Numbered from the stretch's first letter, positions 8,768 to 16,712 are shown. The stretch is DNA of 64,000 nt from Planctomycetota bacterium (GCA_022705325.1 JAKJER010000020.1:1-64000), one strand, 5' to 3'. The notes: generated by a model from the letters alone, not told the origin. Made by a program: numbers and translations.

Positions 8768-8814
8768 GTGCCACCCTCAAACCGGAATCCCTCAGGGATG
8801 GAGGTTTGGGGGTG
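8768..8814 (+). repeat. REP-like palindrome A (left of RAYT)
   Basis: A 47-nt element beginning GTGCCACCCTCAA and ending TTTGGGGGTG. A 12-bp outer stem (CACCCTCAAACC paired with GGTTTGGGGGTG, one G-T pair) encloses an inner TCCCT/AGGGA hairpin. It is 42/47 identical to the copy at 10112. Confidence 0.8.
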
Positions 8815-8955
8815 AACACCGTGGCCCATGTGAAGCGGGTACGGGAAGCGACGTGAGTTGCCCGGGGAGAGCCTCAACGTGACGACCGGGGGGGAACCCC
8901 GAGCAGCGGGGGCAGACGCTTGTCGTCGTCTGCGGAAGTAGGTAGAGTACGTCTC

Positions 8956-9528
8956 GTGGAAGACGGGGAAATCATCCGCAAGTCGTGCCGCCGCTGGAAC
9001 ACGCCGTGGCAGGCCCACGGGTTGACCTTCTCCTGTTATCGACGCCAGGCCTTCCTGAGCCGCGAGCGAACCCGCCGGTACCTGGCCGACTCGATCAACC
9101 GCGCTCGCGAGCGACACGGGTTTCACGTCTGGGCGTACGTCTTCATGCCGGAGCACGTCCACCTGCTGATCTGGCCCGCGAAGGAGAAGTACTCGATCTC
9201 GCTCATCCTGCAGTCGGTCAAGCAGTCGGCTTCGCGCCAGGCCGTTGCGTGGCTGCGGACGAACAGCCCCGCCGGGCTGCGGCTCCTGTCCACCGGCCGT
9301 CGCGACCGTCCGTGGCAGTTCTGGCAGGACGGAGGCGGCCACGATCGCAACATCCGCAATGCGAAGGCCATTCGGGATTTCTTCTCGTACATTCACAACA
9401 ACCCGGTCAAGCGGGGCCTGGTCGCCCAGCCGGAGGATTGGAAGTGGAGCAGCGCCCGCGACTGGAACGGGATTGCCGTTGGTCCGATCCCGATCGACAA
9501 ACAGTCCTGTATTGACTCGATGATATGA
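8956..9528 (+). CDS. REP-associated tyrosine transposase (RAYT, IS200-like Y1 family)
   Basis: 190 residues from a GTG at 8956; a TTG at 8920 would add 12, so the start is uncertain. The single-strand DNA transposase fold is recognised by the HUH motif in FMPEHVHLLIWP (H67, H69). A distal FFSYIHNNPVKRGLV block holds the candidate catalytic tyrosine, followed by EDWKWSSARDW. RAYTs are domesticated relatives of IS200/IS605 transposases that act on REP palindromes. The gene lies between an upstream direct REP-like element (8768) and a downstream inverted one (9594). Confidence 0.9.
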   Translation: MEDGEIIRKSCRRWNTPWQAHGLTFSCYRRQAFLSRERTRRYLADSINRARERHGFHVWAYVFMPEHVHLLIWPAKEKYSISLILQSVKQSASRQAVAWLRTNSPAGLRLLSTGRRDRPWQFWQDGGGHDRNIRNAKAIRDFFSYIHNNPVKRGLVAQPEDWKWSSARDWNGIAVGPIPIDKQSCIDSMI

Positions 9529-9593
9529 AACACGAGCTGATGGAAATATGTTCTGCGAGCGGTTGTCGCCGCCGAAAGGGCTGTCGCCACCGG

Positions 9594-9648
9594 CACCCCC
9601 AAGACGGGTCCGTCCCCAGTGGGAACGGGCCCGCCTTGAGGGTGGCAC
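9594..9648 (-). repeat. REP-like palindrome B (right of RAYT, inverted)
   Basis: On the minus strand this 55-nt element begins GTGCCACCCTCAAG and ends CTTGGGGGTG. The termini match those at 8768 and 10112. The inner hairpin is longer and GC-rich. With copy A it brackets the RAYT gene in inverted orientation. Confidence 0.75.
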
Positions 9649-9727
9649 GAACCTGGGACTCCACTTGGGGTGGCCACCGGCCGAGAGAGAGAAAGAGTCC
9701 CTAGGGGACGACGGAAAGCGTGCCAAC

Positions 9728-10108
9728 ATGGCCTGCGTGAACCGAAACTCGTCCGTCTCCCGGTTCCTGGTCTGGCCATTTGCCGTTGCGGCCGCCTTCC
9801 TGGCCTATTGGTGCAGCCGGGGAAGCGACGGAAGGCTTGTGGGCTCGATCGTCGGATTCGGATTGCTGGGGCTGGCCTACTGGGCTGTGCTGTGGTTCAG
9901 TGGCCGTTCCACGGTGCTCACGGCGCTACTGCATCTTGCGGTCATGGAAACGGCTGTTGTCATTGCACTGGCCGTAAACCCGCAACTGGAGGAAATGGGC
10001 GGAATCCTGAACTATCTGATACCGGCGTTCATTGCCGTCATCGTGGGCGTGGGCTGGCTCGCGGCGCTGTCCCGCTCGGCCCGTGGCCACCCCAAGGAGA
10101 ATGAATGA
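9728..10108 (+). CDS. Small hydrophobic membrane protein of unknown function
   Basis: 126 residues from the ATG at 9728. Three to four hydrophobic segments are visible (about 12-30, 38-57, 62-80 and 90-110: FLVWPFAVAAAFLAYW, IVGFGLLGLAYWAVLWF, VLTALLHLAVMETAVVIALA, NYLIPAFIAVIVGVGWLAAL). The tail is short and charged. No family signature was recognised. It sits between REP copies B and C, so it may have moved with the RAYT region or simply be flanked by later insertions. Confidence 0.6.
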   Translation: MACVNRNSSVSRFLVWPFAVAAAFLAYWCSRGSDGRLVGSIVGFGLLGLAYWAVLWFSGRSTVLTALLHLAVMETAVVIALAVNPQLEEMGGILNYLIPAFIAVIVGVGWLAALSRSARGHPKENE

Positions 10109-10111
10109 ACA

Positions 10112-10158
10112 GTGCCACCCTCAAGCCGTAGTCCCTCAGGGACGGAGGCTTGGGGGTG
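10112..10158 (+). repeat. REP-like palindrome C
   Basis: A 47-nt element, 42/47 identical to copy A. One stem pair differs as a compensatory change (A-T in copy A, G-C here), which indicates that the hairpin itself is conserved. Confidence 0.78.
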
Positions 10159-10175
10159 CCCGGCGATAAGGCGAG

Positions 10176-10325
10176 AAATAGCCCCCAGGGGGCGTCTCGG
10201 AAAGCCCAGGGCGAGGCTTCAGGCCGAGCCCTGGGAAGCGGTGATCGAGAGACGTCAGCCCTGGAGGGGCGTCTTGGCATCGGGCCTGGCCCTCGGCCCA
10301 AAACCCAAGACGCCCCGTCGGGGCT
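10176..10325. repeat. Composite palindromic repeat, copy 1
   Basis: A block of about 150 bp starting AATAGCCCC and ending in CCAAGACGCCCCGTCGGGGCT. Its ends are inverted repeats of each other (AGCCCC..GGGGCGTCT-type). Internal blocks AGCCCAGGGCGA, AGCCCTGGG, CGGTG, CGAGA and GGGGCGTCTTG occur in the same order as in the copy at 31970. Together with REP copy C it fills the roughly 300-bp gap between the membrane protein and the sulfatase. Confidence 0.7.
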
Positions 10326-10413
10326 GGCTGGGTTCTCACTCGCTTTCCGGGGGCTTGCGCCTCCCGGCTAATTGCTGCCGACCCTTCGGGTCTTTTCCCT
10401 CACGGCAACAGCG

Positions 10414-12009
10414 CTACTCTTTGGAAGGTCCGACAAACTCCTCGCGCGTGAGCTTGCCGTCGCCGTTCTTGTCGAAGCCTTTGAATCGCCCTTCGAGGTT
10501 GTGCTGGCCCTTCAGGCCCGCCTTGTATTCGTCCAGCGTCAGCACGCCGTCCTTGTCGGTGTCCCATCGCGCCATCGCCTTGGCCCGCTGCTCGGGGGTG
10601 ACCTTCCTGGGCTGGCCCGCGGGTTGTTTCTTGGCCTTCGGCTGCGGCTGCTCCTTGCTGATGCAATCCGGATTCGGCTTCTCGGGCAGGGAGGCCTTCC
10701 ACTCCGCCGCCATCTTCGACAGGCGTGCGACGACCTCGGGATGCTCCTTCGCGACGTCCTTCGCCTCCGCGCGGTCGTCGACAAGCTGGTGCAGCTCGAC
10801 CCGGCCGGCGTCGTACGTCATCGCGAGCTTCCAGTCGCCCTCGCGGACGGCCAGTCGCGGCCACCAGTCGGGTTCGGTGTTGTTCCCCCGCCATTCCCAG
10901 AAGATCGGCCGCTTGCGCGAAACCTCCTTGCCGTCAAATGCGTCGAGCAGGTTCTCGCCGTCGCCGCGATAGTCGTCGGGCAGCTTCACGCCCGCGGCTG
11001 CACAGAGCGTCGGCAGCAGGTCCACCGCGGTCACGACCGTCTTGTCGTTCTTGGCTCCGGCGGGCGCGTGGCCGGGCCATCGCACGATGAACGGCGTGCG
11101 GACGCCGCCCTCGAAGAGGCTGCGCTTGCGCCCGCGCAAGCCGCCCGTGGAGCCGACACTGTAATACGTGTCGTAACCGCGGGAGCCGGGGGCTGCGTTC
11201 TTCGCGCCGAAGTGCTTGTTCTTCCCGGTCCACTCCGGGCCGTTGTCGCTGGAGAAGATCACGATCGTGTTGTCCTCGACGCCCGCCTCCTTCAGCGCGT
11301 CGAGCACCTGGCCGACCGCGTTGTCGCCGTCGGTGATGACGGCGGCGTAGACCTGCTTCTGCTCGTCGAGGCTTTTCCATTTTTCCATCGACTCGGGCGT
11401 CGGCACGTGCGGGGTGTGGCTCTCGTGCAACCAGACGTTGACGTAGAACGGGCCGCCCTTGCTTTCGCGAATGAAGCGGACGGCGTTGGGGGCGGTGTCG
11501 TGCAGTCCGCCCTGGGGGCCCGGCCCGTTGAACACAGCCGACTCGTCAAAGCCGTACGCCGCCGGCAGCGGCGCGCCAACCGCCCCCGAGTTCGTCAGGT
11601 GCCACTTGCCGAAGTGCCCGGTGCGATAGCCCGCGTTCTTGAGGAACCGCGCGAGCGTCGGGGCCTTCGGGTCCAGCCAGTCGGGCATTCCCCGCTGCAC
11701 ATTCGTGCCCGGCGCAAAATGCTGGTGGACGCAGAAGCGGGCGGGGTACATGCCCGTCGTGGCGGCCGTCCGGCTCGGCGAGCAGACCGGGTTGAGCACG
11801 TTGAACTGGCGAAAGTCGATCCCGGCGCTGGCCAGCCGGTCCAGGTGCGGCGTCTTCAACCACGGATGTCCGTGGCATGACAGATCGCCCCAGCCCCAGT
11901 CGTCGGCGTAGATGAAGACGATGTTGGGCTTCGACGGCGCCGCAGGCGCGGGCTGGGCAACCACCGACGCCGCCAGCAGCGCGGCAAGGATCGCAAACGT
12001 GTACTTCAT
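10414..12009 (-). CDS. Secreted sulfatase with C-terminal EF-hand pair
   Basis: 531 residues from the ATG at 12009; an in-frame extension to 12090 lies before the signal peptide. A signal peptide covers residues 1-24. The sulfatase N-terminal metal site is YADDWGWGD (D36, D37). The formylglycine motif is C76-S-P-S-R. FSSDNGPEW supplies further metal ligands. Residues 483-494 (DTDKDGVLTLDE) and 513-524 (DKNGDGKLTREE) are canonical EF-hand loops. The enzyme should hydrolyse a sulfate ester on an extracytoplasmic polysaccharide. Activity needs a formylglycine-generating enzyme, which is not in the window. The EF-hands probably bind calcium or act as a dockerin-like attachment. Confidence 0.92.
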   Translation of the reverse strand: MKYTFAILAALLAASVVAQPAPAAPSKPNIVFIYADDWGWGDLSCHGHPWLKTPHLDRLASAGIDFRQFNVLNPVCSPSRTAATTGMYPARFCVHQHFAPGTNVQRGMPDWLDPKAPTLARFLKNAGYRTGHFGKWHLTNSGAVGAPLPAAYGFDESAVFNGPGPQGGLHDTAPNAVRFIRESKGGPFYVNVWLHESHTPHVPTPESMEKWKSLDEQKQVYAAVITDGDNAVGQVLDALKEAGVEDNTIVIFSSDNGPEWTGKNKHFGAKNAAPGSRGYDTYYSVGSTGGLRGRKRSLFEGGVRTPFIVRWPGHAPAGAKNDKTVVTAVDLLPTLCAAAGVKLPDDYRGDGENLLDAFDGKEVSRKRPIFWEWRGNNTEPDWWPRLAVREGDWKLAMTYDAGRVELHQLVDDRAEAKDVAKEHPEVVARLSKMAAEWKASLPEKPNPDCISKEQPQPKAKKQPAGQPRKVTPEQRAKAMARWDTDKDGVLTLDEYKAGLKGQHNLEGRFKGFDKNGDGKLTREEFVGPSKE

Positions 12010-12091
12010 GGCGTCTCCCTTCGTTTCCGGGCCAGGTTCATGCGCATCTCCCGCGGCGCCCCGGGGGGCGTGACGGACTCGGCCATGCATA

Positions 12092-14143
12092 CTACTTGAT
12101 GATCACGATGCAGTCGAACCATTCGCCGTATCGTTTGCCGTCGCGGGTCACGTCGAAGGCAATCATCAGCCGCGTGCCGCTCTTGAGGTCGCCGGCCGCC
12201 GTCAGCTTGACCGTCGCGGAAGCCGTCGCCACGGGCGGCGCCAGGCCGTCGGCCGTCGCGGGCGCCGCGGGCGTCGTGCCTTCCAGCACAGCCGGCTCGG
12301 CGGTCAGGCCGGCCGGCAGGTGCAGGCGGATTTTGAACGTGCCCGGTTTTTCCAGGAAGTTCCGCACGTGGAGCGTCAACTCGCCGCTCGCGCCCGGCGC
12401 CAGCGTCAGGCGGTACGGGTCGGGCCGCACCCAGTACGGGTCGAACATGTAGCGGTAGTCGTCGTCCGCGCTCACGCCGCGGAACGCCTCCCGCATGGCC
12501 AGCGACCACTTGCAGTACCGCTCGATCATGCCGGCCGGCTTGTCCATCACGAACGAGTGCCCGCCCAGGATCAGGTCCGGCTGGAGCTTTCGCAGGTAGT
12601 GCGAACCGTAGATGTAGCCCTCCTCCAGGATGGCGGAGTTGTGGGCGACCAGGGCCTCGTGCCCGTCCTGGGCCTCGTCGGCCGGGTTGCCGAACAGGTT
12701 GTCGCCCGTCCAGGCGACCAGGCGCCCGTCGATGCGGGCATGGATGCAGCAGCCGAACTCCGTCTGGCCCGGCATCCAGTCGCAGGTGAACTCGTAGCCT
12801 TCCCACTTGACCTTCTCGCCCGGTTTGAACTTGCGGTCCATCGGGATGGGTCCCACCTTGGGCGAGTACGACCACGGCTGGGCGGAGTAGTCGAAGCGTT
12901 CGGGCTGCTCGACGGGCCCGGCCAGGCGGTCCAGCGTCCAGAGCTTCGTGCCGTACTTGTCGCGGATGTACGGCCCGCCGTTGGTGTGGTCGCCGTGCAT
13001 GTGCGTGATCCAGGCCATGTCGATGGACTTGAGGCCCATCTTCTGTCGCATCTGCTCGACGAGGGTGTCGATCTCCTTCTCGCCGATGCCGCAGTCGACG
13101 AGCATAGCCCGCCCGCTGTCGGCCAGCAGGATCGTGAAGTTGGGCCCGTGGTTGGGCCCGCGGAACTTGTACAGGTGGGGCGTGATCCGCCACAGGTGCG
13201 GGATGGGCCCGGGGCGCGAGGTGTTGTCGGTGTCGGCGTCGCCGAAGGTGAAGATGGTATATCCCCGCACCAGCAGGCGCGTGAGCGTGCGCAGCGTCTG
13301 GCCGTAGGCCCGCAGGCTCTCGATGGGTCGCACCGCCACCGGCCCGTGCGAGGGCAGCAGCAGGGCGGGGTCGACGTTCTCCAGCAGGTTCACCGACGCG
13401 ACCAGGGCGTAGAGGCCCTTGGCGAACCCGTAGTCCCAGTCCAGCGCCTGGAACGAATGCATCCGCCCCGGATGCGTGTAGACGTCGCCGCTGAAGGCGA
13501 GCCAGCCCCTGGGCGTCTGGAGCAGGTACGACATGCCGCCCGGGCTGTCGCCGGCGGTCTGGACGCACCAGAACTCCCGCCCGCGCCAGGTGAAGCTGTC
13601 GCGGGGCGCGAACGCCTGGTCCACCTTGAGCGGTTCGACCGGCGGGCGGACGTAGCTGGGCCCGTAGACCGTGTAGCGGTCGCCCAGGGACGGTCTGGCC
13701 AGGCGAAAGTCCATGGGCTTCTCCAGCAACTGGCGCTCGAGCTGCCCGCAGGCGAGCTTGGGTTTGAAGGCGGCCAGCCTGGGATGCCCCTGCACCTGCT
13801 CGCGATGGTGATGGGTGACCAGCACCCACTCGACCTGCTTGACGCCGATCTCGCCCAGGTGGTCCAGCACGCTGCCGTCGCCGATGTCGATCAGCAGGGC
13901 CGCCTCGCCCTCGCGGAGCACGTAGACGTTGCAGATGTCCTGCCAGACCAGCAGCTCGACGCCCGCCTGCTCGGCCAGCGAGACGAACTTGCCCTGCTGC
14001 GGCGCCAGGCTCGAAGGCGGGGCCCGCTCCGCGAGCGCCCGCGCCGCCGGAAGCGCCCCCAGCGCCGCCGCGACCGCTATCCGAAGAACGAATCTCCGAC
14101 TGCTGAACGTGCCCGCCCCGCCGCCGCTGGTTGACAGGAACAT
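12092..14143 (-). CDS. Exported protein with two metallo-beta-lactamase domains
   Basis: 683 residues from the ATG at 14143, which has an AAGGAG site. The N-terminus has SSRRFVLRIAVAAALGALPAARALA, compatible with a Tat-type export signal. The first MBL-fold domain (about 60-330) has a degenerate metal motif, THHHREQ near 110, in place of HxHxDH. The second (about 340-600) keeps THMHGDHTNGG near 380, WTGDNLFG and GGHSFVM. The last 100 residues look like a beta-sandwich. The substrate is unknown. It is followed at 83 bp by the sulfatase on the same strand, so co-expression in polysaccharide breakdown is plausible. Confidence 0.83.
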   Translation of the reverse strand: MFLSTSGGGAGTFSSRRFVLRIAVAAALGALPAARALAERAPPSSLAPQQGKFVSLAEQAGVELLVWQDICNVYVLREGEAALLIDIGDGSVLDHLGEIGVKQVEWVLVTHHHREQVQGHPRLAAFKPKLACGQLERQLLEKPMDFRLARPSLGDRYTVYGPSYVRPPVEPLKVDQAFAPRDSFTWRGREFWCVQTAGDSPGGMSYLLQTPRGWLAFSGDVYTHPGRMHSFQALDWDYGFAKGLYALVASVNLLENVDPALLLPSHGPVAVRPIESLRAYGQTLRTLTRLLVRGYTIFTFGDADTDNTSRPGPIPHLWRITPHLYKFRGPNHGPNFTILLADSGRAMLVDCGIGEKEIDTLVEQMRQKMGLKSIDMAWITHMHGDHTNGGPYIRDKYGTKLWTLDRLAGPVEQPERFDYSAQPWSYSPKVGPIPMDRKFKPGEKVKWEGYEFTCDWMPGQTEFGCCIHARIDGRLVAWTGDNLFGNPADEAQDGHEALVAHNSAILEEGYIYGSHYLRKLQPDLILGGHSFVMDKPAGMIERYCKWSLAMREAFRGVSADDDYRYMFDPYWVRPDPYRLTLAPGASGELTLHVRNFLEKPGTFKIRLHLPAGLTAEPAVLEGTTPAAPATADGLAPPVATASATVKLTAAGDLKSGTRLMIAFDVTRDGKRYGEWFDCIVIIK

Positions 14144-14196
14144 GGGGTTCTCCTTGCGAACGTCCATCATAGGATAACCCGCGGGAGGATCAACTG

Positions 14197-14226
14197 TTGC
14201 CGGACGGCTTGTTTGGTCGGTATAGT
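14197..14226 (+). promoter_or_regulatory. Promoter of hicBA
   Basis: TTGCCG, an 18-bp spacer and TATAGT. The hexamer ends 20 bp before the hicB ATG, with GAGGGAGG as ribosome site in between. Confidence 0.55.
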
Positions 14227-14246
14227 GAAGAGGGAGGCAGACGATC

Positions 14247-14447
14247 ATGAGAATCGAGATTGAGCGAGAAGACGACGGGCGATGGATCGCCGAGATTCCG
14301 GACCTCCCTGGCGTACTGGCGTACGGGCGGACTCGCGAAGAGGCGTTGGCCAAGGCCAAGGCCTTGGCGCTGCGGGTCTTGGCGGATCGGCTGGATCATG
14401 GGGAACAGATTCCGGAGCTGGGTCAGATCTTTGCGGTGCCTGCGTGA
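14247..14447 (+). CDS. hicB: HicB-type antitoxin
   Basis: 66 residues. This is the compact HicB fold: an N-terminal beta strand (MRIEIEREDDGRWIAEIPDLPGV) followed by YGRTREEALAKAKALALRVLADRL, the typical HicB partial RNase-H-like core. It should neutralise the HicA toxin and may autorepress the operon. There is no separate DNA-binding domain, so this is a short HicB. Its stop codon overlaps the GTG start of hicA. Confidence 0.88.
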   Translation: MRIEIEREDDGRWIAEIPDLPGVLAYGRTREEALAKAKALALRVLADRLDHGEQIPELGQIFAVPA

Positions 14448-14659
14448 GCAACTGGCCCTCGACAAAGGCCCGCCGTGTCTTGGCTGCCCTCCTTCGCATT
14501 GGATGGTCAATCAAGCGCCAGTCCGGCGGGTCGCACGCGGTCCTGAGCCGCCCCGGCTGGGCGGATTTCGTGTTCAGCTTTCATGACAAAGAAGAAATCG
14601 GACCGCGCATGCTGGCCCGCCTATCCCGACACACGGGACTCGCCCCGGACGATTTGTGA
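14444..14659 (+). CDS. hicA: HicA-type mRNA interferase toxin
   Basis: 71 residues from a GTG at 14444 that overlaps the hicB stop (GTGA). The double-stranded-RNA-binding-like fold is recognised by STKARRVLAALLRIGWSIKRQSGGSHAVLSRPG. The histidine of GGSHAVL is the expected catalytic residue. TGLAPDDL closes the protein as in other HicA toxins. HicA cleaves mRNA when free of HicB. The order here is antitoxin first, toxin second. Confidence 0.87.
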   Translation: MSNWPSTKARRVLAALLRIGWSIKRQSGGSHAVLSRPGWADFVFSFHDKEEIGPRMLARLSRHTGLAPDDL

Positions 14660-14731
14660 CAGGCGAATCCAATGTCGGACAGATCAAGAAACGGTAGAAC
14701 ACGGGCTCTTGCGTCCAAGAGCTGAATCACC

Positions 14732-15547
14732 ATGCGGACGGCTCGTCGGTCATTGCGTCATTGGTCATTCTGGCCGGCTTTGGCTTCCACCGCCGTCGTG
14801 GTCGCGGCTGCGGTGCTGGCCCTGGCGGCCGCCCTGCTGCCGGGTCTGGCGGAGGTGGACGTGCCGTCGGCCGACCCCGGCCCCGCGCCGGACCGTCCCG
14901 CGCCCGTGCCGGCCGGGGCGCGCATGCTGTTTGACGGCACGGCCGAGCGGCTCCGCGCCAACTGGATGACCGCCGACGCCCAGGCGCCGCGCTGGCAGGT
15001 CCAGGACGGCGTGCTGACGGTCGAGCCGGGCGGCGGGTCGATCTACACCCGCGACGTGTTCGGCGACGTGGAGTTGCACGTGGAGTTCGCGACGCCCTTC
15101 CCGCGGGGCGGGCGGGGCTTTCGCGGCCAGGGGCGGGGCAACAGCGGGGTGTTCTTCTTCTGCGACCGCTACGAGGTGCAGATCCTCGACTCGTACGAAA
15201 ACCCCACCTACTTCGCCGGCGGGGCGGGGAGCATCTATCGCCAGTCCGCCCCCGCGGTCAACGTCTCCCGCCCGCCGGGGCAGTGGCAGACGTATGACAT
15301 CCTCTTCGAGGCGCCGGTGCTGGCCCGCGGGCCGGACGGCAGTGTCCTGGTAGAATCTCCGGGCTCCCTCAGCGTCCGCCACAACGGGATCCTGGTGCAG
15401 GACCGCGTGCTGCTGCGGGGCAAGACCACCTGCAAGCTCGCCCCCGCCTGGGAGCTGCACGGCCCGGCCGGTCGCATCCAACTCCAGGACCACGGCAGCC
15501 GGGTGCGGTTCCGCAACATCTGGGTCCGCCCGCGCGGGGCGAGGTAG
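14732..15547 (+). CDS. Membrane-anchored DUF1080 (3-keto-disaccharide hydrolase-type) protein
   Basis: 271 residues. One N-terminal membrane segment lies at about 15-40 (ALASTAVVVAAAVLALAAALLPGLA). The DUF1080 lectin/glucanase-like beta-sandwich follows: ARMLFDGT, WQVQDGVLTVEPGGGSIYTRDVFGDVELHVEF, GNSGVFFFCDRYEVQILDSY, QWQTYDILFEAP and LQDHGSRVRFRNIWVRP. Families with this fold include 3-keto-glycoside hydrolases and are very common in Planctomycetota. The exact activity is inferred only from the fold. Confidence 0.85.
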   Translation: MRTARRSLRHWSFWPALASTAVVVAAAVLALAAALLPGLAEVDVPSADPGPAPDRPAPVPAGARMLFDGTAERLRANWMTADAQAPRWQVQDGVLTVEPGGGSIYTRDVFGDVELHVEFATPFPRGGRGFRGQGRGNSGVFFFCDRYEVQILDSYENPTYFAGGAGSIYRQSAPAVNVSRPPGQWQTYDILFEAPVLARGPDGSVLVESPGSLSVRHNGILVQDRVLLRGKTTCKLAPAWELHGPAGRIQLQDHGSRVRFRNIWVRPRGAR

Positions 15548-15675
15548 CGCCCGGGAGGGTTCTCGCCTGCGGCGAAAGCGGTGAGGACCAACGCCAAAGA
15601 CGGGGGGAAGACAACTCTTCCGTTCTGGCAGGGACTGGCAGTACAATAAGCCGGCACATGCAACGGGAGCATCCC

Positions 15676-15978
15676 ATGGCCCCGCAAATAGCCATAGATC
15701 GTGAAGCGATTGCCGCCTTCTGTCGGCGGAACCATATCCGACGCCTGGCTTTCTTCGGGTCAGTCCTGCGCGAGGACTTTCGGCCGGACAGTGACGTGGA
15801 CGTTCTGGTGGAGTTCGAGCCAGGTCATGTCCCTGGCCTGATCCGCCTGGGCGGAATGGGCGAGGAACTCTCCCGTATTCTTGACGGGCGGGACGTGGAA
15901 CTGCTTACCAAGGAAGACTTGAGCATCTTCTTCCGAGACCAGGTCCTGGACCAGGCGGAACTTCAGTATACAAAGTGA
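15676..15978 (+). CDS. MNT-type minimal nucleotidyltransferase (possible antitoxin), no HEPN partner seen
   Basis: 100 residues from the ATG at 15676, which has a GGGAG site; an ATG at 15658 just downstream of a TACAAT hexamer is an alternative. The pol-beta nucleotidyltransferase signature FFGSVLREDFRPDSDVDVLVEF has the G-S and D-x-D residues needed for NTP and metal binding. LEEL-like and DVELLTKEDL follow as in MntA proteins. MntA antitoxins normally precede a HEPN (HepT) toxin. Here the next gene is on the opposite strand, so the toxin partner is absent or unlinked. Confidence 0.82.
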   Translation: MAPQIAIDREAIAAFCRRNHIRRLAFFGSVLREDFRPDSDVDVLVEFEPGHVPGLIRLGGMGEELSRILDGRDVELLTKEDLSIFFRDQVLDQAELQYTK

Positions 15979-15996
15979 AGATGAAGACAGACGGTG

Positions 15997-16374
15997 TCAG
16001 TCTTTCCGCATGTTCTTCTGGCGTTCACGCAACAACAGGATCATTCGGTCGATCTCTTCCAGCCGTACAGCAAGTTGTTGCTCGTTGCGTTTGTTCTGCT
16101 CCTCCAAACGACTGACCAGCAGCGCGAAACTGGCTTTGGAGTCCTGCATTATACGTGAGTATGTCTCGGAAACAGCCTTGAATTGGCTTCTTGCTGCATC
16201 AAGCACTGCTTGTCGCTGGGTTTCGGTTTCCAGGTTCTTTTCGGCAATCCTGGTGTTCAGTACGCTTATCTGTTGCTGAAACGAGAAGAAGTTCCAGGCA
16301 AGAGTCGTCACCGCCCCGAGGTTGAGCATCAGCAAGATGACAAAGGCAAGCCTCAGCGTCATCTTAATTCTCAT
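15997..16374 (-). CDS. Small membrane-anchored coiled-coil protein (cassette gene 3)
   Basis: 125 residues from the ATG at 16374, which overlaps the stop of the preceding gene as ATGA. One N-terminal membrane segment (TLRLAFVILLMLNLGAVTTLAW, about 6-27) precedes a long Gln/Glu/Arg-rich coiled coil to the end. No family was recognised. It is the last of three coupled genes of similar design. Base composition is lower in GC than the flanking core genes. Confidence 0.6.
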   Translation of the reverse strand: MRIKMTLRLAFVILLMLNLGAVTTLAWNFFSFQQQISVLNTRIAEKNLETETQRQAVLDAARSQFKAVSETYSRIMQDSKASFALLVSRLEEQNKRNEQQLAVRLEEIDRMILLLRERQKNMRKD

Positions 16375-16712
16375 TGTAATTGCTCCAATCCACGAAGAAT
16401 GCCTTCGCACCGGCTAATAGCATCTAGGTTATCCTTTTTCAAATCGTTCATCAGGGCGGTAAGTTCCTCGTCGATTGTCTTCTTCTCGGCCGCGAAAAGC
16501 GGCTCATACAGCTTTGCTTTCGCTTCCATTGCTGCGGCAGAAATCTTCATCTCGGTCCTGAAGGCGTCAGACCATGCCTGATCCATTTGCTCTACCAGCT
16601 TGGTACTGAGCTCGATCTGGCGTTGGCCCTCTGCGACCGCACGAAAAGCGAACGCAAGAACGACGCCGGTCACAACCAGAAGCATGAGGAAGAAGAGCCA
16701 AGCCTTATTCAT
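16371..16712 (-). CDS. Small membrane-anchored helical protein (cassette gene 2)
   Basis: 113 residues from the ATG at 16712, overlapping the previous stop as ATGA; an upstream in-frame ATG at 16721 is possible. Residues 4-27 form a membrane segment (AWLFFLMLLVVTGVVLAFAFRAV). The rest is helical and charged (GQRQIELSTKLVEQMDQAW, AAAMEAKAKLYEPLFAAEKK). No known domain was recognised. The overlaps on both sides suggest a stoichiometric complex with its neighbours. Confidence 0.6.
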   Translation of the reverse strand: MNKAWLFFLMLLVVTGVVLAFAFRAVAEGQRQIELSTKLVEQMDQAWSDAFRTEMKISAAAMEAKAKLYEPLFAAEKKTIDEELTALMNDLKKDNLDAISRCEGILRGLEQLQ

